In this document: piece by piece, positions 39,267 to 49,870 of the stretch
Numbering within the stretch: position 1 is the first letter of the stretch
Layout: each line of letters starts with the position of its first letter
Notes under the pieces: model-generated
Told to the model about the DNA's origin: nothing
Database searches by the model: none
What the model saw: the letters and a program-made list of their open reading frames with translations, nothing else
Translations under genes and position numbers: made by a program
From: Idiomarina piscisalsi
Lineage (GTDB): Bacteria; Pseudomonadota; Gammaproteobacteria; Enterobacterales; Alteromonadaceae
Direction: 5' to 3'
DNA: 64,000 nt
Assembly (NCBI RefSeq): GCF_003987095.1
Contig: NZ_PIQA01000003.1
Span: 288,882 to 352,881 of the forward strand

Positions 39267-40688
39267 TTACTCCGTACCACCAACGGTCATTGAATCCAGT
39301 TTCAAGGTTGGTTGTCCGACACCAACAGGAACACTTTGACCGTCCTTACCACAAACACCAACGCCGGCGTCCAGTTCCAGGTCATTGCCGACCATAGAAA
39401 CCTGTGACATAGCATCAGGTCCGTTACCAATCAAGGTAGCCCCTTTTATTGGCGCGGTAATTTTACCGTCTTCAATTAAGTAAGCCTCTGACGCTGAAAA
39501 CACAAACTGCCCTGAGGTTATGTCGACTTGTCCGCCGGCAAACTGAGGCGCATAAATGCCCTTTTTGACACTGCTGATAATCTCATCCGGCGTACTTTCG
39601 CCCGGCAGCATATAAGTATTCGTCATACGAGGCATGGGTAAATGAGCAAAGCTTTCCCGGCGACCATTACCGGTTACGCTTTGCTTCATTAGACGCGCGT
39701 TCATTTTATCCTGCATATAACCACGTAGGCGGCCATTCTCAATCAGAACATTGTAACCACTCGGTGTTCCCTCGTCGTCTATGGTCATAGAGCCACGACG
39801 GTCATTCATAGTGCCGTCATCAACAATAGTACACAGCTCTGACGCCACTTTTTCACCCACACGACCAGAGTAAGCTGACGACCCTTTACGGTTAAAGTCT
39901 CCTTCCAGTCCATGACCAACCGCCTCATGCAGTAACACTCCAGGCCAACCTGCCCCTAAAACGACAGGCATGTTACCTGCAGGTGCCGGGCGCGCTTCTA
40001 AATTCACCAGCGCCTGGCGAACCGCCTCTTCGGCGAAGTGCTTCCAACGGGTACTGCCGTTTGTGTCTTCAATAAAAAATTCGTAACCAACGCGCGCTCC
40101 ACCACCGGCGCTACCGCGCTCACGACGGCCGTTTTGCTCCGCAATAACAGAGCAGTTCAAACGAATAAGCGGACGTTTATCGGTAGCAAAGGTGCCATCT
40201 GTCGCAGCAACCAGTACATCGTCATAACTGCCACTTAAACTGACAACCACTTGCGACACTCGGCTGTCCTGCGCACGCGCATGAGCATCAGTCTGTTTTA
40301 ACAGCTCAATTTTTTCATCTTCCGACAGCGTATTTAAAGGATTAATGCCTTCATATCGTGATGCGGCCTGCACAGACTGTAACGCCGCTACCGACTTACT
40401 CTGCCCCTGACGGGCAATACCGCGGGCAGCTTCACTGGTGCGCTTAAGCGCTTCCAGTGTAATTTCATCAGCGTAAGCAAAGCCAGTTTTCTCGCCCTGC
40501 ACCGCTCGAACGCCCATACCGGTTTCAATATGGAATGCGCCATTTTTAATGATGCCGTCTTCCAGCACCCAGGATTCATTGACACTGTGTTGCAGATAAA
40601 TGTCTGCAAAATCAATTGTACCGCTGTATAACGTTGCCAACGCTTTACTAATATCGCTCTCAGACAACGAATAATCATTTAGTGTCAT
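39267..40688 (-). CDS. tldD: Metalloprotease TldD
   Basis: Zinc-bearing subunit of the TldD/TldE protease. The metal site is HEAVGH (H254-E255...H259) followed by [15 protein letters not shown] later conserved cysteine region reads [24 protein letters not shown]. 473 residues. Overlaps the nitrilase gene by 14 bases upstream. Confidence 0.96.
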   Translation of the reverse strand: MTLNDYSLSESDISKALATLYSGTIDFADIYLQHSVNESWVLEDGIIKNGAFHIETGMGVRAVQGEKTGFAYADEITLEALKRTSEAARGIARQGQSKSVAALQSVQAASRYEGINPLNTLSEDEKIELLKQTDAHARAQDSRVSQVVVSLSGSYDDVLVAATDGTFATDKRPLIRLNCSVIAEQNGRRERGSAGGGARVGYEFFIEDTNGSTRWKHFAEEAVRQALVNLEARPAPAGNMPVVLGAGWPGVLLHEAVGHGLEGDFNRKGSSAYSGRVGEKVASELCTIVDDGTMNDRRGSMTIDDEGTPSGYNVLIENGRLRGYMQDKMNARLMKQSVTGNGRRESFAHLPMPRMTNTYMLPGESTPDEIISSVKKGIYAPQFAGGQVDITSGQFVFSASEAYLIEDGKITAPIKGATLIGNGPDAMSQVSMVGNDLELDAGVGVCGKDGQSVPVGVGQPTLKLDSMTVGGTE

Positions 40689-41517
40689 GTATATTTACTA
40701 CCTCAAATTGGTTTTGTTTGGCGACCGGCATTTGTTGACGTATTTCTTCGGTTCGGTCTAAGTCGACTTCGACCGAAATAATGCCTTCACCTTTTGCCTG
40801 TTCCGCTAAAATTTCACCCCAGGGGCTGACAATAATGGAGTGCCCATAAGTCTCGCGTCCGTTATCATGCACGCCAACCTGATTTGGCGCTACCACGTAG
40901 GCTTGTTGTTCAATCGCCCTCGCTCTAACCAATGCGTGCCAGTGCGCTTCGCCCGTCACCCGAGTAAAACCGGACGGCAAAGCAATAATATTGGCGCCTG
41001 CCTGACGCAGCGCTCTGAACAATTCCGGAAAGCGAAGATCATAACACACTGACATACCGACAGCACCACAGTCAGTGTCTACAGCAACCACCTCCCTGCC
41101 CGGTTGAGTCCATTTTGATTCGCGGTATTGCTTAGTGTTGTCCGCCACATCTACGTCGAACAAATGTATTTTGTCGTAGCGCGCAACAAGCTCTCCCGTT
41201 GGCGAATACATTAACGATGCGGCTGAAAAGCGTTCACCCGCGTCAATAGGAATGGTACCACCTATCAAATACACGCCGTGCTGCTTCGCGAGCGAAGAGA
41301 GCTCCCTTTGCACAGCGCCATCTTTGTATTTTTCAGCCATATCCAGTTGCGCTCTGTCACCGGCGCCGAAGCAAACAAAGGCTTCAGGAAGGACCACTAA
41401 ATGGGAGTAATTGGAAGACGGGAGATTGTTAAGAAGCTTTTTGACAATGTCGAGGTTGTCTTCAGGTTTAGAGCGGCTGCTCATTTGCACCGCGGTCAGT
41501 TGCACCTTCTTCATCAT
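40675..41517 (-). CDS. Carbon-nitrogen hydrolase (Nit-type, possibly deaminated glutathione amidase)
   Basis: Nitrilase-superfamily amidase of 280 residues with the Glu-Lys-Cys triad: E45 (LPEAF), K116 (RYDKIHLFD) and C158 ([10 protein letters not shown]). The [12 protein letters not shown] context resembles the Nit1/NitFhit branch, whose members repair deaminated glutathione; the substrate here is inference. The start overlaps yhdP by 50 bases; GAGGTGA precedes two consecutive ATGs. Its position between yhdP and tldD is common in gammaproteobacteria. Confidence 0.88.
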   Translation of the reverse strand: MMKKVQLTAVQMSSRSKPEDNLDIVKKLLNNLPSSNYSHLVVLPEAFVCFGAGDRAQLDMAEKYKDGAVQRELSSLAKQHGVYLIGGTIPIDAGERFSAASLMYSPTGELVARYDKIHLFDVDVADNTKQYRESKWTQPGREVVAVDTDCGAVGMSVCYDLRFPELFRALRQAGANIIALPSGFTRVTGEAHWHALVRARAIEQQAYVVAPNQVGVHDNGRETYGHSIIVSPWGEILAEQAKGEGIISVEVDLDRTEEIRQQMPVAKQNQFEVVNIHDTK

Positions 41518-44500
41518 TCACCTCTGAGTCAGTTGAGTCTTCCTCCAATTCTGGCAAATCAACAGGGCGACTGTCACGCTCTATTTCCTGAACAACCGGA
41601 TTCTCTATGGTTCCACTCACTTCATAGCGTAATTTCGAAATGACTTTGGCGTCATGCAGTACTTTATCGATGAGCAACGCCGCCAATCCGCTGGGAGGGT
41701 TGACCATCCAGGCCAGAATAACCGGCAAACTCGAGGTCACTTTAGGGGCGTACGTCAGGTTATAATTCAACTCACCACTTGCCATGTCTGTCCAGCCACG
41801 AATATCCATATCACCAGCGGAGCCAAGTAACCGGGCATCATCGGTTTGAGCCACGCCGTCTTCGATAGCGGCACTCCCCGATAATTCAGTAAAAAACATA
41901 CCCTGGGAAAATATGTCACGAAAGTCCAGGGTTAGCTTACGCAGAATACTATCCAAACTCAGTATCGAGAATATCCTCGCACCACCGTCGCTTACTTCGG
42001 CAAGATACCCTTTACCTAACGACCAGGAAATTTCGCCATCTAGCGACGGCCAGCTTGGTTGATGCAGGTGGTCATCCCAGCTTAAATCAAATTCAATATT
42101 CGCAGAGCTGTCGCGTATTGCGGTTTCTATGCCGAATTGGCGCAATAGCTCACCTAAATCACTGGTGTTCAAGCGACCGTTTAACTTGCTATATGCCTGC
42201 TCATTTTCATAACGCCAAACTCCGTTTGTCTGAATGCTATCTCCATTTCGGGTCACATTTAGACGGTCAATGGTAAAGCCTTTAACCTGCGACGTAGCCT
42301 CTATTGGAGAGATGGCTAAATCGACTTCCCCCAGGTTATGCTCGTTAATCCTGCAGCTTCGGCAATTGACCGTTACCGGTGGCACTTTTCCAAGCCAGTT
42401 CCACTTAGATTCGTCGTCGCCCTCTGAGTCTGGCAGTTCGATATCAGTGGATAGCACCAGGTAATCTGCTCTGACATCAATACCCTCGCTCATAAACTCT
42501 TTAGGAATACCGACGTTCAGCACCGCTTTATCAGAGTTCACCTGCACCTGCCACTTATTCTGCTCTGGCCAACTGCGTACATCGGCCGCGCCAAAGCTTT
42601 GCTCCGCCCATTTCAGGTTAGGTGTCGACACGTGTATTGAGTCGGGTAACCAGGGGTTGCTTGCAGAGCTGGCGGGCTCGGAGGACGACTCTCCACCCGC
42701 CAATGCATAAATAAGAGAATACCAGCGACCGATATCCGCTTCATCCAGCTGAGCTAACACAGCAAAACCGCGACTTACATCATCCGCTTCATTGTCATTG
42801 CCAATCGTTAATGTGGCTTTTTTCCAGCCGGCTTTGTCGAGTTGCCACTCCCCTTCAAAGTTTGCGCGTTCGTCAATATTCCCATTTATTACATAATCAT
42901 CATTCTGACCATTTAAAGAAAAGCGGAACTGCCAACCTTCGCCAAAGCTCTTTTGTAACGGTGCCGGTAAATAGGTTTCTAAGCCGGTTAAGTCGTATTG
43001 GCCATCGGCTTCCACATTGAAGTTGTCACCCACAAACTGCAACGTTACGCTACTTTCACCATTTACAGCACCGTAGAAGAATTCTTCCCACTGGTCATAC
43101 GGAAATTGCTTAAACAGTGGCTCCGTTTGCCAGTCTAGTGCCGTTTGAATGGCCAGCTCATAACCTTGGCGGCTCTCATCTCCATTAACAGACGCGGTCA
43201 CCGGCATACCATACCAGTTCATGACTAAGTCAGAGGTACTAACTTTGGCGTTGTTAATGGTTAAGATGCCTTGCTTAACGTTAAATTGTTGCTTTATTGC
43301 ATCAACGGTAACCTGGACACCGGCAAGTGGCGCTTCCACAAAGACACCAACCTCACGCGACTCATCGAACGGAATATCGAGCTCCATACGACCCGTGACC
43401 TTACCTTCCGGATTCAGCTGATTAAAGGTTTCAGTGACTGAGTCCAGCGGAGAGTTTTGGAAAACCTCATAAACTTGCTCTGCTTCTCCCGACGCCTGCG
43501 CTTGTATTTGTAAACCAACACTGCCATCAGTTAGGTTTGGAATCTGTGCAGAAACATTATTGACGCGGGCTGAACCAATACTTCCCGTCTTGGCATGCAT
43601 AAATAAGCTGTTCTGATAAAAGTCTAAATGAATAGGAGTATTCTCAAGCGCTAACCAGTCGGACTGGAACTTAAAATTTAATGATTCAAAGCCCACCCGG
43701 GCATTAAACACTGATTCAAAACCGCCACTGGCAAAGCTATCAACTTCGCCCCGCCACACGGCTTCAATTCCGCTTAACCGGCCGGCTTGCAAAGCTCCGG
43801 ACAGGTAGCTTTGCACGCCTTTGCCCATTGCCTGAGGCAATAACTGACGGGCGGTTTCCACCGAAAACGGTTCGTTTGAATAAATGAAGGAATCAATATG
43901 CATTTTTCCTGAAACGCTATTTGAAGACAGTTGAGCACTTCCGGCCAATCTTAAGTCATTGACTTGTAGTTGTGCTTTAGTTAATGAAACAGACCAACCA
44001 GTATTATTCGTCATCCACGAGCCAGACAAATCCAGCTCATTTATGTTCCAGGCCTGCTCCGGAGATAAATGCCGACTGGCCAGAGAAACGTCAGAGCCAT
44101 ACAAACGCCATTGAGCTTTATTACTTATTTGGCTCACACTCATACGTAAGCCGCTTACGCTGGGCGTGTTATTACCACCTTCAATCGATAACCCTTTACC
44201 ATCGACACGCCATTGGCTTCCTACAATAGGGTGTAGCCGATATTGACCATCAACCTGGCCGCTGATACCTGTTTTTTTAATCCATTGACTTGTTTCTTCC
44301 GAAGTAAACGGAAGCAGTGTTAACAGCGACGTAGCATTATCTATATCGACATTCGATACACTAATATCGTGAATATTATTCTCATTCTGCCAAGCGATTC
44401 TGGGAACCCGAACACTGCCAGCCGAAGAGTTCAGAGTCATTGGCAGACTATTCATTAACCAGCCATCCTCTTGCGGCCTTAAAATCACTTTTCCACCGGG

Positions 44501-45358
44501 AATATCTAACCAGTGCGCTTGCTCAACGCCTTTATACTTCCATGTAATACGGTTCTGACGAAGCTGCAGAAGTCCTTCGAACAACTCCCCGTTTTGAATA
44601 TCCAACCAGCCCGTAAAATTGACATCGGACTCCTGTACATCAACATCGCCCAACCGCTCCTCCAGCCACGGGCTAATATCAATATTTTGCGCATTGACAT
44701 AGAACTGACCGGTTAAGTCCGACCACGTATCCCCCTTAAGATCGACAATGACATCCAGTGCGTTCGTCGCAAAGTCATCCATTCTCAGACTACCAACCGC
44801 ACGGTGCCGGGCCCCTTCGTTGACCCAAGACAAACGCTCAAGATCAATGCGTCGAGTAACCCCTCGTAAGTTCGTTAAAAACACCTGCCCCTGATGAATC
44901 GAGAATTTTTCAAGCTGATGTAGGAAAAGCTCACTAAGGTTATCGATATCGAAGGTGTCATCATCCGAAACATCGTTTAACTGGCGAAGATCAATAGCAA
45001 CATTGGCGTTGTCCAGAATAAACTCATCAGCCACAAATTGCTGTTGAACAATGCTTTGCCAAAAATTCAAAACCACATGCACTTCGGCAACTTTGAACTT
45101 CACTTTGGCGTTGTCGTCTGCTGACAACGATAAATTCTCGAGCACAACAGATGGACCTTGCTGCGTCCAGGCCATGGACAAGTCGCTGATACTAACGGGT
45201 TGCTGGAAACGCGCTTCCAGCTCGTTTTCAAGAGGTTGAGTTAAATCGGGAAGGTACGGCAGACTGTAGCGGAGCAAACTCAGAACAACAGCAACCAATA
45301 CCAGCGCAATAGCCAGTAGTAGCCACAGTTTTTTTAATACCCAGGACAGTGCTCGCAT
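41468..45358 (-). CDS. yhdP: AsmA-like inter-membrane lipid transport protein YhdP
   Basis: A 1296-residue AsmA-family protein. In E. coli, YhdP with TamB and YdbH carries phospholipid to the outer membrane. An N-terminal membrane anchor (about 10-30) is followed by a very long periplasmic beta-rich region that would form a hydrophobic groove, and a short acidic disordered tail. The C-terminal AsmA-like domain includes LSGSAAIEDGVAQTDDARL and GWTDMASGELNYNLTYAPKV. Between rng and the nitrilase, the conserved neighbourhood. Confidence 0.93.
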   Translation of the reverse strand: MRALSWVLKKLWLLLAIALVLVAVVLSLLRYSLPYLPDLTQPLENELEARFQQPVSISDLSMAWTQQGPSVVLENLSLSADDNAKVKFKVAEVHVVLNFWQSIVQQQFVADEFILDNANVAIDLRQLNDVSDDDTFDIDNLSELFLHQLEKFSIHQGQVFLTNLRGVTRRIDLERLSWVNEGARHRAVGSLRMDDFATNALDVIVDLKGDTWSDLTGQFYVNAQNIDISPWLEERLGDVDVQESDVNFTGWLDIQNGELFEGLLQLRQNRITWKYKGVEQAHWLDIPGGKVILRPQEDGWLMNSLPMTLNSSAGSVRVPRIAWQNENNIHDISVSNVDIDNATSLLTLLPFTSEETSQWIKKTGISGQVDGQYRLHPIVGSQWRVDGKGLSIEGGNNTPSVSGLRMSVSQISNKAQWRLYGSDVSLASRHLSPEQAWNINELDLSGSWMTNNTGWSVSLTKAQLQVNDLRLAGSAQLSSNSVSGKMHIDSFIYSNEPFSVETARQLLPQAMGKGVQSYLSGALQAGRLSGIEAVWRGEVDSFASGGFESVFNARVGFESLNFKFQSDWLALENTPIHLDFYQNSLFMHAKTGSIGSARVNNVSAQIPNLTDGSVGLQIQAQASGEAEQVYEVFQNSPLDSVTETFNQLNPEGKVTGRMELDIPFDESREVGVFVEAPLAGVQVTVDAIKQQFNVKQGILTINNAKVSTSDLVMNWYGMPVTASVNGDESRQGYELAIQTALDWQTEPLFKQFPYDQWEEFFYGAVNGESSVTLQFVGDNFNVEADGQYDLTGLETYLPAPLQKSFGEGWQFRFSLNGQNDDYVINGNIDERANFEGEWQLDKAGWKKATLTIGNDNEADDVSRGFAVLAQLDEADIGRWYSLIYALAGGESSSEPASSASNPWLPDSIHVSTPNLKWAEQSFGAADVRSWPEQNKWQVQVNSDKAVLNVGIPKEFMSEGIDVRADYLVLSTDIELPDSEGDDESKWNWLGKVPPVTVNCRSCRINEHNLGEVDLAISPIEATSQVKGFTIDRLNVTRNGDSIQTNGVWRYENEQAYSKLNGRLNTSDLGELLRQFGIETAIRDSSANIEFDLSWDDHLHQPSWPSLDGEISWSLGKGYLAEVSDGGARIFSILSLDSILRKLTLDFRDIFSQGMFFTELSGSAAIEDGVAQTDDARLLGSAGDMDIRGWTDMASGELNYNLTYAPKVTSSLPVILAWMVNPPSGLAALLIDKVLHDAKVISKLRYEVSGTIENPVVQEIERDSRPVDLPELEEDSTDSEVNDEEGATDRGANEQPL

Positions 45359-45362
45359 TAAC

Positions 45363-46829
45363 CTACATCATTACCACGTCAAATTGCTCTTGATTATACA
45401 GAGGTTCGGTCTGTACTGTAATTTGACGTGAAACAAACAGTTCAAGTTCAGCCAATGCATGAGATTCTTCGTTGACTAAGGCCTCGCTGACTTTAGCTGA
45501 CGCATACACAACGAACTTATCGGCCTCGTAGGCTTTATGTACCCGGACAATCTCTCGCATAATTTCATAGCAGACGGTTTCTACTGTTTTCATGGTGCCG
45601 CGTCCCTGGCAAACCGGGCATTCCGAGCACAGCACATGTTCGAGACTCTCGCGGGTGCGCTTGCGAGTCATCTCAACAAGCCCCAGTGTGGTAAAACCGT
45701 TAATAGTGGTTTTTGCCCGGTCTTTAGACAAGGCAAGCTCAAGGCTATGTAAAACCCGACGTTTATGCTCTTCGTCGCGCATATCGATGAAATCAATAAT
45801 AATAATACCGCCCAAATTACGCAGTCGTAGCTGCCGGGCAATTGCTTGCGTCGCTTCTATGTTGGTGTTGAATATGGTTTCTTCGAGGTTTCTGTGACCA
45901 ACAAAAGCACCGGTATTGATATCAATGGTGGTCATCGCCTCGGTTTGATCAATAATTAACGAGCCGCCAGATTTTAATTCAACACGGCGATCGAGCGCGC
46001 GCTGCATTTCATTTTCAATATCAAATAAATCGAAAATAGGCCGGTCACCGGTGTAGTACTCCAATACACTGGTTAATTCTGGAATAAAGTCTTTCGTAAA
46101 GGTTTTGAGAGTATCAAAAGTGACTTTTGAATCCACCCTAATGCGCTCTATTTCTTCACCGACAAAGTCTCGTAACACACGGCAGGACAGGTTCAGGTCT
46201 TCGTACAGCATGCCAGCTTTACGCTGGCTTTTCTTGCGCGTTTTAATTTTTTCCCAAAGCCGGAAAAGAAAGTCGGCATCACTTTTTAATGACTGTTCGG
46301 ACGCACCTTCCGCCGCAGTACGAACAATAAACTTACCGTCATCAGTGCTGACCGATTCCGCAATTTCCTTGAGACGATCTCGTTCTTCACCTTCTTCAAT
46401 ACGCTGTGAAACACCCACATGGTCACTTTTCGGCATAAACACCAGGTAACGGGACGGTAATGTAATGTCCGTCGTTAGCCGCGCCCCTTTAGTGCCTAAG
46501 GGGTCTTTGACAACCTGAACCATAATTTGCTGGCCTTGATGAACCAGCTCGGTAATGCTTCTTTCAGGGCGATCAGGCTGAGGTATGTCGTCACCATCAA
46601 CTTGCACGACAATGTCGGATGCGTGTAAGAAGGCGGCTTTATCTAAACCAATATCGATGAACGCCGCCTGCATGCCCGGCAAAACACGAGACACCTTGCC
46701 CATGTAAATATTACCCACCAGACCACGTTTCGCCTGCCGCTCAATATGAACTTCCTGCAAAATACCGTTTTCAACAAGAACCACCCGCGTTTCTGTCGGG
46801 GTGACGTTCATAAGAACTTCAACGCTCAT
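45363..46829 (-). CDS. rng: Ribonuclease G
   Basis: RNase G is an endoribonuclease of the RNase E family that matures the 16S rRNA 5' end. S1 domain (about 35-125), then the catalytic core with GGSLIIDQTEAMTTIDINTG, IIIDFIDMRDEEHKRRV and the zinc-link CSECPVCQGRG. 488 residues, without the RNase E scaffold. The ATG at 46829 has AGGTGG at 5 bases and starts MSVEVLMNVTP, as in E. coli; a GTG three codons upstream is not used. Confidence 0.96.
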   Translation of the reverse strand: MSVEVLMNVTPTETRVVLVENGILQEVHIERQAKRGLVGNIYMGKVSRVLPGMQAAFIDIGLDKAAFLHASDIVVQVDGDDIPQPDRPERSITELVHQGQQIMVQVVKDPLGTKGARLTTDITLPSRYLVFMPKSDHVGVSQRIEEGEERDRLKEIAESVSTDDGKFIVRTAAEGASEQSLKSDADFLFRLWEKIKTRKKSQRKAGMLYEDLNLSCRVLRDFVGEEIERIRVDSKVTFDTLKTFTKDFIPELTSVLEYYTGDRPIFDLFDIENEMQRALDRRVELKSGGSLIIDQTEAMTTIDINTGAFVGHRNLEETIFNTNIEATQAIARQLRLRNLGGIIIIDFIDMRDEEHKRRVLHSLELALSKDRAKTTINGFTTLGLVEMTRKRTRESLEHVLCSECPVCQGRGTMKTVETVCYEIMREIVRVHKAYEADKFVVYASAKVSEALVNEESHALAELELFVSRQITVQTEPLYNQEQFDVVMM

Positions 46830-46830
46830 C

Positions 46831-47415
46831 TCAACCACCTGTTACTTCGAACATGCGAAGTAATTGTTCTGTTTCATATAAGGGTAAGCCAACCACCGCA
46901 AAGTAGCTACCTTCAATGCGCTTTACGTATTTGCCGCCGTAGCCCTGAATACCATAACCACCGGCTTTATCTTGTGGCTCGCCAGTTGCCCAATAACTCT
47001 CTATATCGTCGTCTGCCAATGCGGCGAACTCAACTTTCGTGGTAATAAGTGCAGACTCACTCGCCACTAAACACTGCCCACTCCAGTGACAAACGGCAAC
47101 CGATGTCAGCACATCGTGGGTACGTCCAGACAATTGACGCATCATCTTTTGGAAATGCTCAAAATCCAACGGCTTTTCCATGACGTCTTGGTTGCATCGA
47201 ATCAGTGTGTCTGAGCCAATGACCAAACATTCATCAGACTGTCGTTTAGCAACGGCTAAGGCTTTGTCGTTTGCTAGCCGTAATACGTAGTCTTCGGGGT
47301 CTTCAGCATTAGCGCGACTTTCTTCTATATCGGGCACATCGCAGTCGAACGGGCGATGCAGAAAGTGTAAGAGTTCACGTCGGCGGGGAGACGAAGACGC
47401 CAGGACAATGCGCAT
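46831..47415 (-). CDS. maf: Maf-family nucleotide pyrophosphatase (YhdE type)
   Basis: Maf proteins hydrolyse dTTP/UTP and modified nucleotides; YhdE is linked to septum arrest. The ATG at 47415 begins MRIVLASSSPRRRELL, the invariant start of the family. SDTLI, KPLDFEHFQKMMRQLSGRTHDVLT and GGYGIQGYGGKYV follow. 194 residues. A longer in-frame extension into mreD is rejected. It shares one base with the mreD stop and lies 1 base from rng. Confidence 0.95.
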   Translation of the reverse strand: MRIVLASSSPRRRELLHFLHRPFDCDVPDIEESRANAEDPEDYVLRLANDKALAVAKRQSDECLVIGSDTLIRCNQDVMEKPLDFEHFQKMMRQLSGRTHDVLTSVAVCHWSGQCLVASESALITTKVEFAALADDDIESYWATGEPQDKAGGYGIQGYGGKYVKRIEGSYFAVVGLPLYETEQLLRMFEVTGG

Positions 47416-47900
47416 TATGACACTCCAAACTGACGGCGTACTTTTCGTAATAACGGAAATACCCATAGCCAAAAAACCGCCGAGGTAAGTACCGGCCAAA
47501 AATAGGAGAAAGTAAACTCAGCGTCATGTAGGAATACATTGGCTTCAAAAACGATAAACCGCTTCAATAATATAAGAACGGCGATGACGACTGCCTGCTG
47601 AATCAATGCAAAGTTACGAATGCGTTGGAAGTTTCTCGCCGCAAGGTAAGCAACAATAACCATTCCAAGTGCATGAACACCAACAATAGAGCCGAGCAAT
47701 ACGTCGCTTAATACGCCAAGAATAAGCGCGGTTCCTATGCTGACGCGGTGTGGCAAAGCAATAATCCAGTAAAGCATGACCAAAGTCACCCAGTCCGGAC
47801 GGAACACGTCAAAAGTCGCCGGCATGGGCATGACCATTAATGTTAGCGCAATGACATAGGTGACGAGTAAAGTCACTATTCCTGGCTTCACAACCTTCAT
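47415..47900 (-). CDS. mreD: Rod-shape protein MreD
   Basis: Polytopic inner-membrane partner of MreC in the elongasome. 161 residues with about five hydrophobic segments and the MreD motifs PDWVTLVMLYWIIALP and ILGVLSDVLLGSIVGVHALGMV. Overlaps mreC by 4 bases. Confidence 0.95.
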   Translation of the reverse strand: MKVVKPGIVTLLVTYVIALTLMVMPMPATFDVFRPDWVTLVMLYWIIALPHRVSIGTALILGVLSDVLLGSIVGVHALGMVIVAYLAARNFQRIRNFALIQQAVVIAVLILLKRFIVFEANVFLHDAEFTFSYFWPVLTSAVFWLWVFPLLRKVRRQFGVS

Positions 47901-48751
47901 TTATCACCCCCGTAAATCGGTTGCAGCTCGCTTTCACTTGGCCATAACAGTAAGACATTTCTGACTCTGTCCAAAGCGCTCACCGGATCAGCAAAAACGG
48001 TAGCGAAAGGCAGTGACTCGTCTCTCACGATACTGCCGATACGCGCTACGGGGTACCCCTCCGGAAACACGCCACCTAATCCTGAAGACATCAGTAAGTC
48101 GCCTTCTCGTAGCTCTGTACTATGAGGAATAAACATCAATTCTAACCGACCTATATCGCCGGTACCCTGAGCGAGCACGCGAATGTCGTTTCTTTCAGAG
48201 CGTAAAGAAATGGCATGGCTTTGGTCGGAGATAAGTAACACCCTAGCAGTATTTCCGCCAACATCCTGCACTTGCCCAATAATACCACTGCTGTCGAGCA
48301 CTGGCTGGCCCTCATAGACACCGCTTAAGGTGCCTTTATTAATGACCAACTGCTGAGAAAATGGTTCGGACGCCACTGCAATGACCTCAGCGACCATGCG
48401 GCGAGCAGACTCCCGCGCTTCTGAGCCTAATAGCTCTCTAAGCCGGCGATTTTCATTCTGTAGAAACTGTAGCTGTTGCTGTTGGCCTTGAAGTTTTAAT
48501 ATCCGCTGTTTTAACGCTTTGTTTTCCGCACTTAGTTGATCAGTAGTTTTGACTGACTCTGAAAAATTATCTAATAGCTGTTCAGGCAGTATTGCTAAAT
48601 ACTGAACCGGAGCAACAAGTGAGTTAAGAAACACGCGAACAGGCTGCATAGCTTGCAACCGATGATCAATAAATATGAGCAGAAACGAACAGGCTAGTGC
48701 GAGCACTAGCCTGGAGAGTAAAGACGGGCCGCGGACAAACAGCGTTTTCAT
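47897..48751 (-). CDS. mreC: Rod-shape protein MreC
   Basis: Bitopic elongasome protein that activates RodA-PBP2. Membrane anchor about 16-33, coiled coil about 68-112, then the two beta-barrel MreC domain, with VINKGTLSGVYEGQPVLDSSGIIGQV and DLLMSSGLGGVFPEGYPVA. 284 residues. Three bases after mreB. Confidence 0.96.
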   Translation of the reverse strand: MKTLFVRGPSLLSRLVLALACSFLLIFIDHRLQAMQPVRVFLNSLVAPVQYLAILPEQLLDNFSESVKTTDQLSAENKALKQRILKLQGQQQQLQFLQNENRRLRELLGSEARESARRMVAEVIAVASEPFSQQLVINKGTLSGVYEGQPVLDSSGIIGQVQDVGGNTARVLLISDQSHAISLRSERNDIRVLAQGTGDIGRLELMFIPHSTELREGDLLMSSGLGGVFPEGYPVARIGSIVRDESLPFATVFADPVSALDRVRNVLLLWPSESELQPIYGGDK

Positions 48752-48754
48752 GAC

Positions 48755-49816
<1,062 letters not shown>

Positions 49817-49842
49817 TTATAAAGCTAACAGAGTGACAGCAA

Positions 49843-49870
49843 AGAGCACAGTAAGTACTTACTGCGCTCT
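49843..49870 (-). terminator. Near-perfect 28-bp palindrome at the end of the PEGA/FGE gene
   Basis: Two 14-base arms match except for one position that becomes a G-U pair in minus-strand RNA; the centre reads AGTAAGTACTTACT. It overlaps the stop codon (49859-49861) of the PEGA/FGE-like gene and lies 45-72 bases upstream of mreB. As RNA it folds into a long hairpin followed only by CTCTTTGCTG, a poor U-tract. It may be a terminator, or a protein-binding palindrome at the mreB promoter. Confidence 0.5.

Noticed and set aside
47416..47499. Longer N-terminus for Maf extending into mreD
   Set aside because: The family starts at MRIVLASSSPRRREL; the extra residues are mreD coding sequence read in another frame.
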